From Mesorhizobium loti CJ3sym (GTDB taxonomy: Bacteria; Pseudomonadota; Alphaproteobacteria; Rhizobiales; Rhizobiaceae): a stretch of 64,000 nt of DNA. A model generated the notes under the pieces. It saw only the letters and a list, made by a program, of their open reading frames with translations. It had not been told where the DNA came from and made no database searches. The translations under genes and the position numbers were made by a program. Location: contig NZ_AXAL01000006.1 in NCBI RefSeq assembly GCF_000472785.1, positions 186,208-250,207 on the forward strand. The letters run 5' to 3'. This document shows positions 8,704-17,572 of the stretch, in pieces; positions within the stretch are counted from its first letter, which is position 1; the number at the start of each line of letters is the position of its first letter.

Positions 8704-9508
8704 AGCGGCAGGCGCGATAGCCGTTCTTGCGATTCTTGATGTCGAAATGGAAATGGTTGCGGTGGTCGTAATTGTAGCCGGGGCCGAGCACCGTGGTGAA
8801 ATACTGGCAGCCATCGGCGCGCACATTGTTGAGGAAGCCGCGCGTGCGGAAGGCGAACAGGCCGGGCTTGCGCACGTCGATGTCGTCGCCATTGTTGAGC
8901 TCGATGCTCATGACGTCGAGCGCATTGCCCTTGCCGTGCTCGGACAGCACGCCTTCGCCGGCGATGTTGCGGCAGGAATAGCTGGAGCCCTGGTGGATGG
9001 TCTCGACGCCGGAGAAGTAGCGCCAGCGGGCGGAGGGAACGAGCTCGTTCTTGGTCCAGGCGGCGAAGGTGGCGGCCATATCGCAGGTCAGGGTCGCGGC
9101 GGGCTTCATCTGGATGCTGCCGATGGCCGTGACTTTTACGGGATAGTCGATGCCGCATTGTCCCTCATGGATCGGCGCCAGGTCGGTATAGGCGACGTCG
9201 AGGCGCTTCAGCTGCTGGCGGCAGTCGGTTTCGCTGGCCGGTATCTGCTCGACCGGCGACATTGGCTCATCCATGCGCGGATAGGCGGCCTGCGTCATGT
9301 AAGGATTGGAAGGGACAAGCCTCTGCATGCCCGTATATTGCGGCACGGCCGAGGTCTGCGTGCCCACATCGACGGCCGGCTGCAAGGACAGCACGCTGCC
9401 GGTGTTGCAGGCCGAAACGGCCGCAAGCGCTAGGCCGGCGGCCGCCAGCATCGCGGGTTTCGATTGGCGCGCGGTGGCGAAAAACACGGCGCGAAATTTG
9501 CCGGTCAT
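8702..9508 (-). CDS. Extensin-like lipoprotein (Extensin_C domain)
   Basis: The 268-residue protein begins with a lipoprotein signal: a basic start, a hydrophobic stretch, then lipobox VSAC with the acceptor Cys near residue 34. Its C-terminal half (about residues 95-268) is the extensin-like domain related to zinc D,D-peptidases. It shows SEHGKGNALDV and an HFHFDI segment that supply candidate metal-binding His and Asp, plus several conserved Cys. A cell-envelope role, perhaps in peptidoglycan, is inferred. ATG 9508 is chosen because the signal sequence starts there. A larger paralogue lies just upstream in the same direction. Confidence 0.8.
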   Translation of the reverse strand: MTGKFRAVFFATARQSKPAMLAAAGLALAAVSACNTGSVLSLQPAVDVGTQTSAVPQYTGMQRLVPSNPYMTQAAYPRMDEPMSPVEQIPASETDCRQQLKRLDVAYTDLAPIHEGQCGIDYPVKVTAIGSIQMKPAATLTCDMAATFAAWTKNELVPSARWRYFSGVETIHQGSSYSCRNIAGEGVLSEHGKGNALDVMSIELNNGDDIDVRKPGLFAFRTRGFLNNVRADGCQYFTTVLGPGYNYDHRNHFHFDIKNRKNGYRACR

Positions 9509-9561
9509 TGGCGGAATCCTAGTTCGAGTCTGATCCGTGATCAGGTTCGAACTTTTGCCTG

Positions 9562-9608
9562 ACCATGATCTTTTCCGAAAACCGGTTCCCACTTTTCGGG
9601 ATCATGGT
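9562..9608. repeat. RPE-like intergenic palindrome
   Basis: Arms ACCATGATCTTTTCCGAAAA and TTTTCGGGATCATGGT flank a CCGGTTCCCAC centre. This is a well-preserved example of the rhizobial intergenic palindrome, placed between the two extensin-like genes. Confidence 0.8.
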
Positions 9609-9706
9609 TCGGATATCCGGCATTTTAACGATCAAGGGTAAAGGAAAACTCAGCGCCCGCGTTCATGCCTGCGGCTGAATTGCGGCAAGCCGTCCGGTCG
9701 ACCAGC

Positions 9707-10930
9707 CTACTGGCAGAACGTCCCGCCATGCTTGCGTGGTTCGAGATCGAGATGGAAGTGCAAGGCGTGGTCGGCGTCGGCGCCGGGTCCAAGCACTGTC
9801 TTGAACGGACCGCAGGCAGCCTTGCGCACTGCGTTGAGGAATTTCGCGTCCTTCTTCGGCGGTGTCGGGCTGATCTCAATCTTTTTTCCGTCGGAGAGTG
9901 TGAAGCTGCCGATGTCCAGAGCGTTGCCGAAAGCGTGCTCGGACAGTTTTCTGGTGCCATGACGCGGCCGGCAGACAAAGGCTGACGCCTGGCTGATCGA
10001 TTTCAGGTCGGCGCCGAACTCCGTCTTGGCGGCCGGCTGGATGACATCGGTGGTGAAGCGCGCGGCGGCCTCGGCCATCGAGCAATTGAGCTCGGTGGCA
10101 GGACCGATGGCGACCGACTTGTTGAGCGTCTTGATGACGAGGGGATAAGGGATGGAACAGCCGATTTCGGGATTGCTTTCCACCTTGTGCTCCTCGAATT
10201 CGACGCCAAGCGCCTTCAGGCGCTCGCGACAGGCGACTTCCTCGGCAGGCATCCGGTCCGCGGGCAGATCGGCCGAGCGCGGGTCGGGAAGCATCTTCTT
10301 GTCGCCGGCATCCGCAGGCTTTGGCGGCGGTTGCGGGGCGACAGTCGGCGGCTGAGCCTCAGGCTCGGCGGTGTCGGGCTTTGGTGTCGGGATAGGCACA
10401 TCGGCCGGCGGCTCAGGCTCGCTTTCCGTGTCGATTGATGGCTCCTGGGCCGAAGGCTCGGGACGTGCTTGTTCTTTCTGACGGGACTTTTCTTCATTGA
10501 ACGGGTCGGAATCTGCGCCTGGGATGGGGGCGTCTGACTTGGCCCCGTTTGTCTTGGGATCCTCCATCTTGGGAATTTCGGTCTTCTGGTCTTGCGTCTT
10601 TGCAGTGGCTGCGGGACGGGGTTCAGGCACCGGAGCATCGGCAGGCGATGGCAGCGGAGGCGATGGCGTCGCAGACAGTGGCGGGGGATTTTGCGTTTTC
10701 TGCGGGGCCGGGTTCGGCGCGGACTGCTGCTCCACGCGCGATTTCGTCTTATGCCGGCCACGCGGCTTCAACGGCTGGTCGACCCGTGGCGTCAACGGCT
10801 GCTCCACCCGAGGGGACAGCGGCCCGTGATGCTTGTTGCGATGTCTGGCATCGGCAGGCGTCACCAGCAAAGCGGTGACGGCCGTGGCCAGTGCAATCCT
10901 GTAAATTCGGGAAAAGACAAGCGACCCCAT
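9707..10930 (-). CDS. Extensin-like secreted protein with long Pro-rich linker
   Basis: The 407-residue protein has an N-terminal signal peptide (RIALATAVTALLVTPADA, cleavage near residue 28). A basic and very Pro/Glu/Lys-rich linker of about 190 residues follows, then a C-terminal extensin-like domain (about 225-407) with SEHAFGNALDIGS and a final HFHLDLE that carry the likely metal ligands. It is a paralogue of the neighbouring lipoprotein, but uses a flexible linker instead of a lipid anchor. ATG 10930 is preferred over an in-frame TTG nine bases upstream. An envelope location is likely; the reaction is unproven. Confidence 0.8.
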   Translation of the reverse strand: MGSLVFSRIYRIALATAVTALLVTPADARHRNKHHGPLSPRVEQPLTPRVDQPLKPRGRHKTKSRVEQQSAPNPAPQKTQNPPPLSATPSPPLPSPADAPVPEPRPAATAKTQDQKTEIPKMEDPKTNGAKSDAPIPGADSDPFNEEKSRQKEQARPEPSAQEPSIDTESEPEPPADVPIPTPKPDTAEPEAQPPTVAPQPPPKPADAGDKKMLPDPRSADLPADRMPAEEVACRERLKALGVEFEEHKVESNPEIGCSIPYPLVIKTLNKSVAIGPATELNCSMAEAAARFTTDVIQPAAKTEFGADLKSISQASAFVCRPRHGTRKLSEHAFGNALDIGSFTLSDGKKIEISPTPPKKDAKFLNAVRKAACGPFKTVLGPGADADHALHFHLDLEPRKHGGTFCQ

Positions 10931-10993
10931 CGCCGACAACGGCGCGCGCGCCCGGAAGTTGCCTTCAGCCCATCACGAACGGTAACCGCGCCG

Positions 10994-11419
10994 TTACGCG
11001 CCGATCGCTTCCAGCCCTTCTTCCAGCCAGTCGGCGAGCAGCGGCATGCCGAGCAGGTACTTCGCCGTGCGCTTGTTGGCGCGTTCGCGCGCCGCGGCCA
11101 GCGCGTCCGCCCACTCCGACGCATCGTAGTCGCCGCGGCCGACCCAAGCGAGCGCCACCAGTTCGGCGGCTTCATCGACATTGAGGTCGTTGATCAGCTC
11201 GCGCAGCTCTTCCTCGGTGAGGTTTTCCGAGCTCTCCTCGGCGAGACCGTCATGGTGATGGTTGACATGGGACTCGCCGTCGAGTTCGACCTCGTGCTCG
11301 GCGCCGTCTGCATAATCCTCGTTGACGGCGGCACTCAAGGCCTTGGCCTTGAGAATGAACAGGCGCACAGTGTCGGGGCCGATCGTAAGGTCCCAGTCTT
11401 TTTCAAGCCGTCGCTGCAC
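10994..11419 (-). CDS. DUF3775-domain protein
   Basis: This acidic protein of 141 residues starts with GTG at 11419. It matches the DUF3775 pattern by eye: a LTEEELRELINDLNVDEAAELVAL helix, then GRGDYDASEWADAL and a YLLGMPLLADWLEEGL end. It has no signal peptide or membrane segment, so it is probably cytosolic. The family is common in Alphaproteobacteria and has no known function. It is read in the same direction as the extensin genes but about 60 bases upstream, and operon membership is uncertain. Confidence 0.75.
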   Translation of the reverse strand: MQRRLEKDWDLTIGPDTVRLFILKAKALSAAVNEDYADGAEHEVELDGESHVNHHHDGLAEESSENLTEEELRELINDLNVDEAAELVALAWVGRGDYDASEWADALAAARERANKRTAKYLLGMPLLADWLEEGLEAIGA

Positions 11420-11562
11420 GGGTCGTCTCCGTCAGTCGTTGGCTGGATGATAGCGGATTTCAGGCATGCGTCACCTGATGTTCTCCAATTCTGCTTTTTT
11501 CCGGGATGAAACCCGGGCCATGGGGCGTTAGTCTTGCATTCTCACCCCTCAAGGAGGCTTCC

Positions 11563-12102
11563 ATGCATAAAAGAGTGCTGATCCAGGCGGCGGGCGCGCT
11601 TCTCGCCCTGCAGTTCATGGCCGTTCCAGTGTTCGCCGCCGGCGGCGACAGTACCGGTACCGACCAGACGGTCACTCAGTGCAAGAAGGGCCAGGTCTGG
11701 GACAAGAAGAAGAAAAAGTGTGTTGCACCGCAGGAAGGCATGCTGGACGACGACAGCATCTATGATGCCGGCCATGCGCTGGCGCTGGCTGGTCGCTATG
11801 ACGAAGCGATCGCTGTGCTCAGCCTTGCCGCCAACAAGCAGGATCCGCGCATCCTCAACTATCTCGGCTATTCGCACCGCCATTCCGGCCGTGTCACCGT
11901 CGGCCTCGGCTATTACGAGGAAGCGCTGCGCATCGACCCGAACTACACGCTGGTGCGGGAATATCTCGGCGAAGCGCATCTTCAGATCGGCGATCTGGCC
12001 GGCGCCCAGCAGCAGCTGGCGGAAATCGAGAAGCGCACCGGCAAGGGTTCGCGCGAATACGGCATGCTTTCGGAGCAGATCGACCATTTCATGAGGAGCT
12101 GA
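11563..12102 (+). CDS. Secreted TPR-repeat protein
   Basis: The 179-residue protein has a clear signal peptide (residues 1-26 ending VFAA) and a short Lys-rich segment with two Cys (QCKKGQVWDKKKKKCV). It then has about three tetratricopeptide repeats (about residues 75-170, for example SIYDAGHALALAGRYDEAI and RILNYLGYSHRHSG). It probably acts in the periplasm as a protein-protein interaction scaffold. The start is fixed by the strong AAGGAGG at 11551-11557 seven bases before ATG. A strong intrinsic terminator follows at 12128. Confidence 0.82.
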   Translation: MHKRVLIQAAGALLALQFMAVPVFAAGGDSTGTDQTVTQCKKGQVWDKKKKKCVAPQEGMLDDDSIYDAGHALALAGRYDEAIAVLSLAANKQDPRILNYLGYSHRHSGRVTVGLGYYEEALRIDPNYTLVREYLGEAHLQIGDLAGAQQQLAEIEKRTGKGSREYGMLSEQIDHFMRS

Positions 12103-12127
12103 TCAGGCTCTCGAAGGGTTCCCCAAG

Positions 12128-12156
12128 CGGCCGCGAGCGATCGCGGCCGTTTTTTT
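12128..12156 (+). terminator. Rho-independent terminator after the TPR gene
   Basis: A perfect 9-base stem (CGGCCGCGA / TCGCGGCCG) with a four-base loop is followed by seven T residues, 25 bases after the stop codon. Confidence 0.92.
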
Positions 12157-12270
12157 ACCTGCTATCTTATGCGCCGCCCTGCCGATGAAAGCGGTGATGA
12201 TTTTCGCAAAACCGATTTTTGGGCGTGAAAAACCCGGAAAGATTGCTATATCTTGGGAAATTGCGGTGAA

Positions 12271-12311
12271 ACGGTTCCGTTAGCCCGAGGCTACCGGACC
12301 GTTTTCTTTTT
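12271..12311 (+). terminator. Terminator-like hairpin in the greA leader
   Basis: Arms ACGGTTCCGTTAGCC and GGCTACCGGACCGT form a long hairpin with a small loop and two imperfections, followed by TTTTCTTTTT. It lies 54 bases before the greA start and well after the terminator of the preceding gene. It is therefore better read as an attenuator within the greA leader than as a second terminator for the TPR gene. Confidence 0.7.
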
Positions 12312-12364
12312 GTGACAAGGCTTTCCCCGAAACGCGGGGGTGGCGGCAGGAAAGGTCATGCATC

Positions 12365-12838
12365 ATGAACAAGGTCCCGATGACAGGCGAGGGGTTCGCG
12401 TCATTGAAGGAAGAACTGCGTTGGCGCCAGCAGCAAGAGCGGCCGCGCATCATCGAGGCGATCTCCGAAGCGCGCTCGCATGGCGACCTGTCCGAAAATG
12501 CCGAGTATCATGCCGCCAAGGAGGCGCAGAGCCTCAATGAGGGCCGCGTCAACGAGCTCGAAGACTATATCGCGCGCGCCGAAGTGATCGACGTCAGCAA
12601 GCTCAGCGGTGAAAAGGTCAAGTTCGGCGCCACCGTGGTGCTGGTCGACGAGGACACCGAGGAAAAGAAGACCTACCAGATCGTTGGCGACCAGGAAGCC
12701 GACGTGAAGTCCGGCCGCATCTCGATCTCCTCGCCAATTGCGCGCGCGCTGATCGGCAAGGAAGTCGGCGACGCCATCGAGGTCAACGCGCCCGGTGGTG
12801 CCAGGGGGTATGAGATCGTCCAGGTGCAGTTTATTTAG
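12365..12838 (+). CDS. greA: Transcription elongation factor GreA
   Basis: The 157-residue product has the normal GreA layout. An N-terminal antiparallel coiled coil (about residues 1-75) carries the acidic tip [10 protein letters not shown] that reaches into the RNA polymerase secondary channel. A C-terminal FKBP-like domain ends in [10 protein letters not shown]. GreA rescues backtracked polymerase by stimulating transcript cleavage. Length and motifs are standard. The ATG at 12365 overlaps no other gene, and the leader carries a terminator-like hairpin that could couple expression to GreA activity. Confidence 0.96.
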   Translation: MNKVPMTGEGFASLKEELRWRQQQERPRIIEAISEARSHGDLSENAEYHAAKEAQSLNEGRVNELEDYIARAEVIDVSKLSGEKVKFGATVVLVDEDTEEKKTYQIVGDQEADVKSGRISISSPIARALIGKEVGDAIEVNAPGGARGYEIVQVQFI

Positions 12839-12921
12839 GACCTTTGATAATTCTACTCTGGCGGCCGACTACAGCGCCGCGCGTCTCAGACGGGCAAAGG
12901 ACGCTGTAGGTTCTTCAGTTA

Positions 12922-13034
12922 GCGCATGATCCTTTCCGAAAATCGATACGATTTTCGGGGTCATGCGCGAGCGGTTTTCTGCGCTTCCGGTGCTCACGTA
13001 CTTTAAGTACGCTCCGCTCCGGTTCTCGAAAACC
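12922..13034. repeat. Double palindromic intergenic element
   Basis: Two adjacent palindromes fill most of the gap after greA. The first (12922-12968) is an RPE-type element, GCGCATGATC...GATCATGCGC-like with one mismatch. The second (12973-13034) has imperfect arms starting GGTTTTC and ending GAAAACC around TACTTTAAGTA. No gene is seen in 12839-13071. Such mosaics can fold into stable RNA when transcribed. Confidence 0.72.
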
Positions 13035-13071
13035 ACCTTATTCGACTCGCCAGAGCGAATTCTGAAAGGTC

Positions 13072-14046
13072 CTAGGCTGGCGCTTGCGATTTGAGTGCTA
13101 GTAGCCCCTCCGCCTCAGCCACCACCTCAGCCGGCGTCACGCGCCCACCGGGTGCGGCCAGCAGCGTTGATGCATAGGGCCCGCAGGGGCCGGTCAAACC
13201 CGGCTCGGTCGCCAAAAATACCGCGACCGTCGGCAGGCCGAAGGCGCTGGCGAGGTGGGTCAGGCCGGTGTCGGCGCCGACGACCAGCGTCGAACGGCCG
13301 AGGATGGCGGCGATGTCGGCCAGCGGCGATTTTGGCACCACGATCGTGGATGGGATGGCCCTGGCGATCGCTTCGGCGACAGCCTTTTCACGTTCGTTCG
13401 ACCAGGTCGTGACCGGCGTCATGCCACGCTCGACCAGCAGGAGGGCGGTTCCGATCCAGTCTTCGACCGGCCATTTCTTGTCCTCGCGGCTGGTGCCGTG
13501 CAGCAGGAAGGCGGTTTTTCCAGTGATGCCGGCGAGACCGCCGGGTGGTGGCGCAATGCCTGACGCGAGCGTCGACAGATCGGGCTGGTAGCCAAGCGCC
13601 AGTCCAAACAGCCGGCGCGTCCGTTCGATGGCGTGCAGGTCGCGCGGCACGGCGTAGGTGATGTCATAGAACAGCGTCGCCGAAGGTTCGCGTGCGCTCG
13701 AGCGGTCGAAGCCGGCGATCGGTGCGCCCGCCTGCCGTGCCACCAGGGCCGATTTCAGCAAGCCCTGCGCATCGATGACCAGGTCGTAGCGGCATTCGCG
13801 CAAGGTGCGACGCAACGCGGCCGCCTCGCGCCAGGTGCCGCCATTGAATAGCGCCTTGCGCCAGCGCCGGATCGCGACCGTGTGAATCCCAGCGATCGCC
13901 GGATGCAGCGCGACAATGCCGGCGAATGCCTCTTCGACGCACCAGTCGAAGGACACGTCCGGCCTGGCGAGACTGGCATCCTCGACCGCAGGAAATGTGT
14001 GGATGACATCGCCCATCGACGATGTCTTGACGATCAGCACCTTCAT
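13072..14046 (-). CDS. waaC: Lipopolysaccharide heptosyltransferase I
   Basis: The 324-residue GT9-family protein starts [20 protein letters not shown], the typical WaaC N-terminus, and has the donor-binding GADTGLTHLASAFG segment in its C-terminal Rossmann domain. It transfers the first L-glycero-D-manno-heptose to Kdo of lipid A at the inner membrane. ATG 14046 is preferred because the conserved N-terminus begins there. Its ATG overlaps the waaF stop codon (ATGA at 14043-14046), so waaF and waaC are translationally coupled in a waa operon. Confidence 0.93.
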   Translation of the reverse strand: MKVLIVKTSSMGDVIHTFPAVEDASLARPDVSFDWCVEEAFAGIVALHPAIAGIHTVAIRRWRKALFNGGTWREAAALRRTLRECRYDLVIDAQGLLKSALVARQAGAPIAGFDRSSAREPSATLFYDITYAVPRDLHAIERTRRLFGLALGYQPDLSTLASGIAPPPGGLAGITGKTAFLLHGTSREDKKWPVEDWIGTALLLVERGMTPVTTWSNEREKAVAEAIARAIPSTIVVPKSPLADIAAILGRSTLVVGADTGLTHLASAFGLPTVAVFLATEPGLTGPCGPYASTLLAAPGGRVTPAEVVAEAEGLLALKSQAPA

Positions 14047-15050
14047 GCCGCCGCCGGAATTTTCAGCAGCCGATCCGCCGCCGCCGCAACCTGTCCGACT
14101 TCCAATGTCTTCAGGCAGTTGAGATGGCCGAGCGGGCAGACCTTTTGGTGGCAAGGCGAGCAGGACAGGCCGAGCCAGACCAGTTCGCGACGTTCCGCCA
14201 GCGGTGGCGTGTTCTCAGGCGAGGTCGAACCGTAGACGGCGACGATCGGCGTGCCGACGCCCGCCGCGACATGCATCAGACCGCTGTCGTTGGACACCGC
14301 CAGCCTGGCCGCCGCGATCAGGTCGATGGCGTCCTCCAGCCGTGTCTGGCCGGCAAGGTCGATGACGCCGGGAGCAAGGGCTGCGATCTCCGCCGTCACG
14401 TCGCGGTCGTTCTTCGAACCGAACAGGGCGACCTTCAAACCTTTAGCCATGAACTCACGGGCAAGGCCGGCATAGCTTTCGCTCGGCCAGCGCTTGGCCG
14501 GCCCGAATTCGGCACCCGGCATCAGGGCGACGAATTTCTGCGGCGCCAGCCCGAAACGATCGAGCAGGGCGGCCTGGTTTTTCGCATCCACGGTCAGATG
14601 AGGGGCGCGAAAACTGCCGCCCTGGGCGAGGCCGAAATAGGCCTGCGCGGTGCGGCGTTTCACGGCCTCGGGCAGCGGCACGATATCGGTCAGCAGGCCA
14701 TAGCGCATTTCCCTGAGATTGCCGAAGCGGCGCGGAATATGGGCAAAGAAGGGGATCAGCGCCGACTTCCAGCTGCCGGGCAGGACATAGGCCATGTCGT
14801 AACGGCCGCGCAGCAGGCGGCCGAAGCGGCGGCGATGGGTGAATTCGAGCGCACCGGGTTTCAGCGGAAAGTCGATCTGCTGGCGTAACTCGGGCATGCG
14901 CTTGACCAGCGGTGCGGCCCAGGCTGGCGCCAGCACATCGATAGCGGCGTTGGGATGGAGCTCCTTCAGCGCCGAAAACAGGCACTGCGCCATCACCATA
15001 TCGCCCACCCAGCGTGGGCCGATCACGAGGATCGTTGGGCTTTCAGCCAT
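14043..15050 (-). CDS. waaF: Lipopolysaccharide heptosyltransferase II
   Basis: The 335-residue GT9 protein begins [19 protein letters not shown] and carries [22 protein letters not shown], both typical of WaaF. It adds the second heptose to the inner core using ADP-heptose. A Cys-rich [17 protein letters not shown] end is a normal WaaF feature. It overlaps hldD by 28 bases upstream and waaC by four bases downstream, so the three genes are one transcription unit. Length fits the family. Confidence 0.94.
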   Translation of the reverse strand: MAESPTILVIGPRWVGDMVMAQCLFSALKELHPNAAIDVLAPAWAAPLVKRMPELRQQIDFPLKPGALEFTHRRRFGRLLRGRYDMAYVLPGSWKSALIPFFAHIPRRFGNLREMRYGLLTDIVPLPEAVKRRTAQAYFGLAQGGSFRAPHLTVDAKNQAALLDRFGLAPQKFVALMPGAEFGPAKRWPSESYAGLAREFMAKGLKVALFGSKNDRDVTAEIAALAPGVIDLAGQTRLEDAIDLIAAARLAVSNDSGLMHVAAGVGTPIVAVYGSTSPENTPPLAERRELVWLGLSCSPCHQKVCPLGHLNCLKTLEVGQVAAAADRLLKIPAAA

Positions 15051-15973
15051 TCGACATAGTCTCTGACGCCAGTTTCGACGCTCCGGAATTGGCCGTTATA
15101 ACCGGCCGCGCGCAAACGGGACATATCAGCTTGCGTAAAGCTCTGGTAGCTGCCCTTGAGATGGTCGGGGAAGGGGATAAACTCGATCTCGCCCTTGCCC
15201 AGCGTGTCGATGACGGTTTCGGCGATGGCGCGGAACGGCTGGGCGCGGCCGGTGCCGCAATTGAAGATGCCGCTCGAGCCGCGCTTCCACAGCCACAGAT
15301 TGACGTCGGCGACGTCGCCGACATGGATGAAGTCGCGGCTTTGCTCGCCGGGACCAAAACCGTCATAGGCGCCGAACAGTTTCGGGTTCTGGCCTTGCTC
15401 GACCTGGTTGAACAGATGGAAGGCGACCGAGGCCATGGTGCCCTTGTGCGCCTCGCGCGGGCCGTAGACGTTGAAATAGCGCAAGCCGGCCACTGGCGAA
15501 TGGTCGGTATCGAAGACGGTGCGGCGGACATAATCGTCGAAAAGTTTCTTGGAATAGGCATAGACGTTGAGCGGCCGCTCAAGCTCCGGTTCCTCGCGGA
15601 ACTCGCTGCCGCCACCATAGACCGAGGCCGACGAGGCATAGAGGAAAGGCACGCGCAGTTCGAGGCAGGCATGCAAAAGCCGCTTCGAATAGGCGTAGTT
15701 CACCTCCATCATGAACTTGCCATTCCATTCGGTGGTGGTCGAGCAGGCGCCCTGGTGGAAGACGGCCTCGATGCGGCCGAGGCCGCCATCCTCCAGAAGG
15801 GCGCAGAAATCGTCCTTGTCGAGGTAGTCGGCAATCTTGAGATCGGCGAGGTTGGCGATCTTGTGGCCGTCAGTCAGATCGTCGACGACGACGATGTCGT
15901 CATGGCCCTCGGCATTGAGCGCGGCGACGATGTTGGAACCGATCATGCCGGCGCCGCCCGTGACGATGATCAT
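15023..15973 (-). CDS. hldD: ADP-L-glycero-D-manno-heptose 6-epimerase
   Basis: The 316-residue extended short-chain dehydrogenase has the NAD(P)-binding GGAGMIGSN at residues 6-14, a YASSASVYG segment and the catalytic YxxxK in YAYSKK. It turns ADP-D-glycero-D-manno-heptose into the L,D form used by WaaC and WaaF, the last step of donor synthesis. It is the first gene of the leftward waa operon. The earlier steps are encoded by hldE, gmhA and gmhB about 1.6 kb away on the other strand. Confidence 0.95.
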   Translation of the reverse strand: MIIVTGGAGMIGSNIVAALNAEGHDDIVVVDDLTDGHKIANLADLKIADYLDKDDFCALLEDGGLGRIEAVFHQGACSTTTEWNGKFMMEVNYAYSKRLLHACLELRVPFLYASSASVYGGGSEFREEPELERPLNVYAYSKKLFDDYVRRTVFDTDHSPVAGLRYFNVYGPREAHKGTMASVAFHLFNQVEQGQNPKLFGAYDGFGPGEQSRDFIHVGDVADVNLWLWKRGSSGIFNCGTGRAQPFRAIAETVIDTLGKGEIEFIPFPDHLKGSYQSFTQADMSRLRAAGYNGQFRSVETGVRDYVEWLKAQRSS

Positions 15974-16118
15974 GAAGGCCTCTGGTTGCTTGCGATCCGG
16001 TCCTTATAAGGGAGGCTGTTGAGGCTGTCGATAAAGCCATGCTATCGCCTGTCCTGCCATTTTCGTGCGCTTGTCTCTTTTGTCTGTTTTGTCTATTATG
16101 GACAAAATGGAGTGCCCC

Positions 16119-16355
16119 ATGAAACATTATGCATCGACCGATTTGAAACAGAATCTTGGAGATGTGCTCGCAGCTGCCAGTCAGCAGCCGGTCTCCATCA
16201 CTCGCCACAACAAGCCGAGATACGTCTTGATGAGCATCGAGACCTACGAAGCGCGCTTCGGCAACGATAGCCGTCGCGCCTACGCGGCGAAGGACGCACC
16301 GTCTGAACATGTCGAGATGCTCGAGGAGTACGCCGCGGAATTGGACCGTGAGTAA
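16119..16355 (+). CDS. Phd/YefM-family antitoxin
   Basis: The 78-residue protein shows the prevent-host-death pattern: MKHYASTDLKQNLGDVLAAA, then VSITRHNKPRYVLMSIETYEA. This fold binds its own operator and a partner toxin with its C-terminal tail. ATG 16119 is chosen because GGAG sits six bases before it; two earlier in-frame ATGs lack a good site. The stop overlaps the GTG of the next gene by eight bases, the usual antitoxin-toxin arrangement. The pair sits between the two halves of the heptose gene cluster. Confidence 0.82.
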   Translation: MKHYASTDLKQNLGDVLAAASQQPVSITRHNKPRYVLMSIETYEARFGNDSRRAYAAKDAPSEHVEMLEEYAAELDRE

Positions 16356-16761
16356 ACCCGTCGCCGCGGATGTTTGGCGATGTCCGTATTTGTGGCATCG
16401 CCAACATGGAGACGGCGAGACCGAAGGCCGCAAGATGAGGCCAGTCGCCTTCGTCGCCGTTCTTCCCGGGAAAGCCGGAGGCACGAACCTTTTTATCCTT
16501 GCAATCACCTCCACGCAGCCGGGCCGTGATCGGATGGCCGTTGGCGTTCCGGAAATTGAGCGCCGCCGCGCCGGCCTTGACCCTATCCCCCTTTGGGTCA
16601 TAGTCGACGAGTACAACCACGATATCCTGGAATCGTCGGCCTATTTCGAACCGGGCGCGCGTATCGGTGCCTTCAGTCCGTCATTCCACAAGAAAGTCAT
16701 GTCGGCTTTCATTGCGGCTGTTCGTAAAGGCCAATCCAAAGCCATCCCACGGGCCGACTAA
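16348..16761 (+). CDS. Putative toxin, PemK/MazF-like, paired with Phd-type antitoxin
   Basis: The 137-residue product starts with GTG inside the antitoxin stop region. Its first 50 residues contain YLWHRQHGDGETEGRKMRPV followed by a hydrophobic strand. This resembles the opening of MazF/PemK barrels, where a GExxKxRPxxV stretch precedes the RNA-binding face. The C-terminal half (VIVDEYNHDILESSAYF, SPSFHKKVM) is not one I recognise. The tight overlap with a Phd-type antitoxin supports a toxin role. Phd antitoxins more often pair with Doc, Fic or RelE-type toxins, so the match is unusual. The fold assignment is tentative. Confidence 0.6.
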   Translation: MSKPVAADVWRCPYLWHRQHGDGETEGRKMRPVAFVAVLPGKAGGTNLFILAITSTQPGRDRMAVGVPEIERRRAGLDPIPLWVIVDEYNHDILESSAYFEPGARIGAFSPSFHKKVMSAFIAAVRKGQSKAIPRAD

Positions 16762-16805
16762 ACGGCCTGCAACTGGGCAGGGCAGGATCATGAGGGGATT
16801 AAAAA

Positions 16806-17438
16806 ATGCCGTCGACCGAACTGCTCATTGCGTTTTTCGCCACCACTGCGATCTTCGCCTATATCCCCGGTCCGGCGATGCTCTATGCCGCTGCGCAGAC
16901 CATGGCGCGCGGGCGCTGGTCGGGGCTGACGGCAGCACTTGGCATCCATCTCGGTGGTTATTTCCATGTTTTCGCCGCCGCAGCCGGCCTGTCTGTGCTG
17001 TTCCACGCGGTGCCGCCGCTCTACATGGCGGTCAAGCTGGTTGGCGCGCTCTATCTGATCTGGCTCGGTATTTCGCTGTTTCGCAAGCGGGTCGAAGGCG
17101 AGATGACGCTTCCTGTTCTTGAACGCAAATCGGCCCGTCGTGCGTTTTTCGATAGCATCACCGTTGAAGTGCTCAATCCCAAGACGGCGATCTTCTTCAT
17201 GGCGTTCCTGCCGCAGTTCATCGATGCCTCCGCGGCCCTCCCGGTCTGGCTGCAATTCGTGGTGCTGGGAACGATCGTCAATTTGATGTTCTCTTCGGCC
17301 GACATCGTCTGCGTGTTCCTGGCCGGCCTGGTGATCGGCCGGCTGCGGCGTTCGAGCCGGGCGCAGCGGCTGATGCAGCGGGCCGGCGGGGCGGTGCTGA
17401 TCGGGCTCGGTGTTCACGTCGCGCTGCAGAAGAGCTGA
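16806..17438 (+). CDS. LysE/RhtB-family amino-acid exporter
   Basis: The 210-residue membrane protein has about six hydrophobic helices and the LysE-family marks: FAYIPGPAMLYAAAQTMARG near the N-terminus and NPKTAIFFMAFLPQF near residue 125. It should export an amino acid or derivative across the inner membrane. It follows the toxin-antitoxin-like pair by about 45 bases and precedes hldE with a 134-base gap, so it is probably its own unit. The substrate cannot be predicted. Confidence 0.85.
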   Translation: MPSTELLIAFFATTAIFAYIPGPAMLYAAAQTMARGRWSGLTAALGIHLGGYFHVFAAAAGLSVLFHAVPPLYMAVKLVGALYLIWLGISLFRKRVEGEMTLPVLERKSARRAFFDSITVEVLNPKTAIFFMAFLPQFIDASAALPVWLQFVVLGTIVNLMFSSADIVCVFLAGLVIGRLRRSSRAQRLMQRAGGAVLIGLGVHVALQKS

Positions 17439-17572
17439 CCGCCCGGAGGTGTGCCGTGCTGCCGTTGCGCTGCGTGGATTTGCGGTATATCGGCTTCGCT
17501 GTCGGGGTCCGGCCCGTAAATTGACAATTTTCAGCACGACACAGATCAGCCTTTCCACACATTGCCAGTGAC

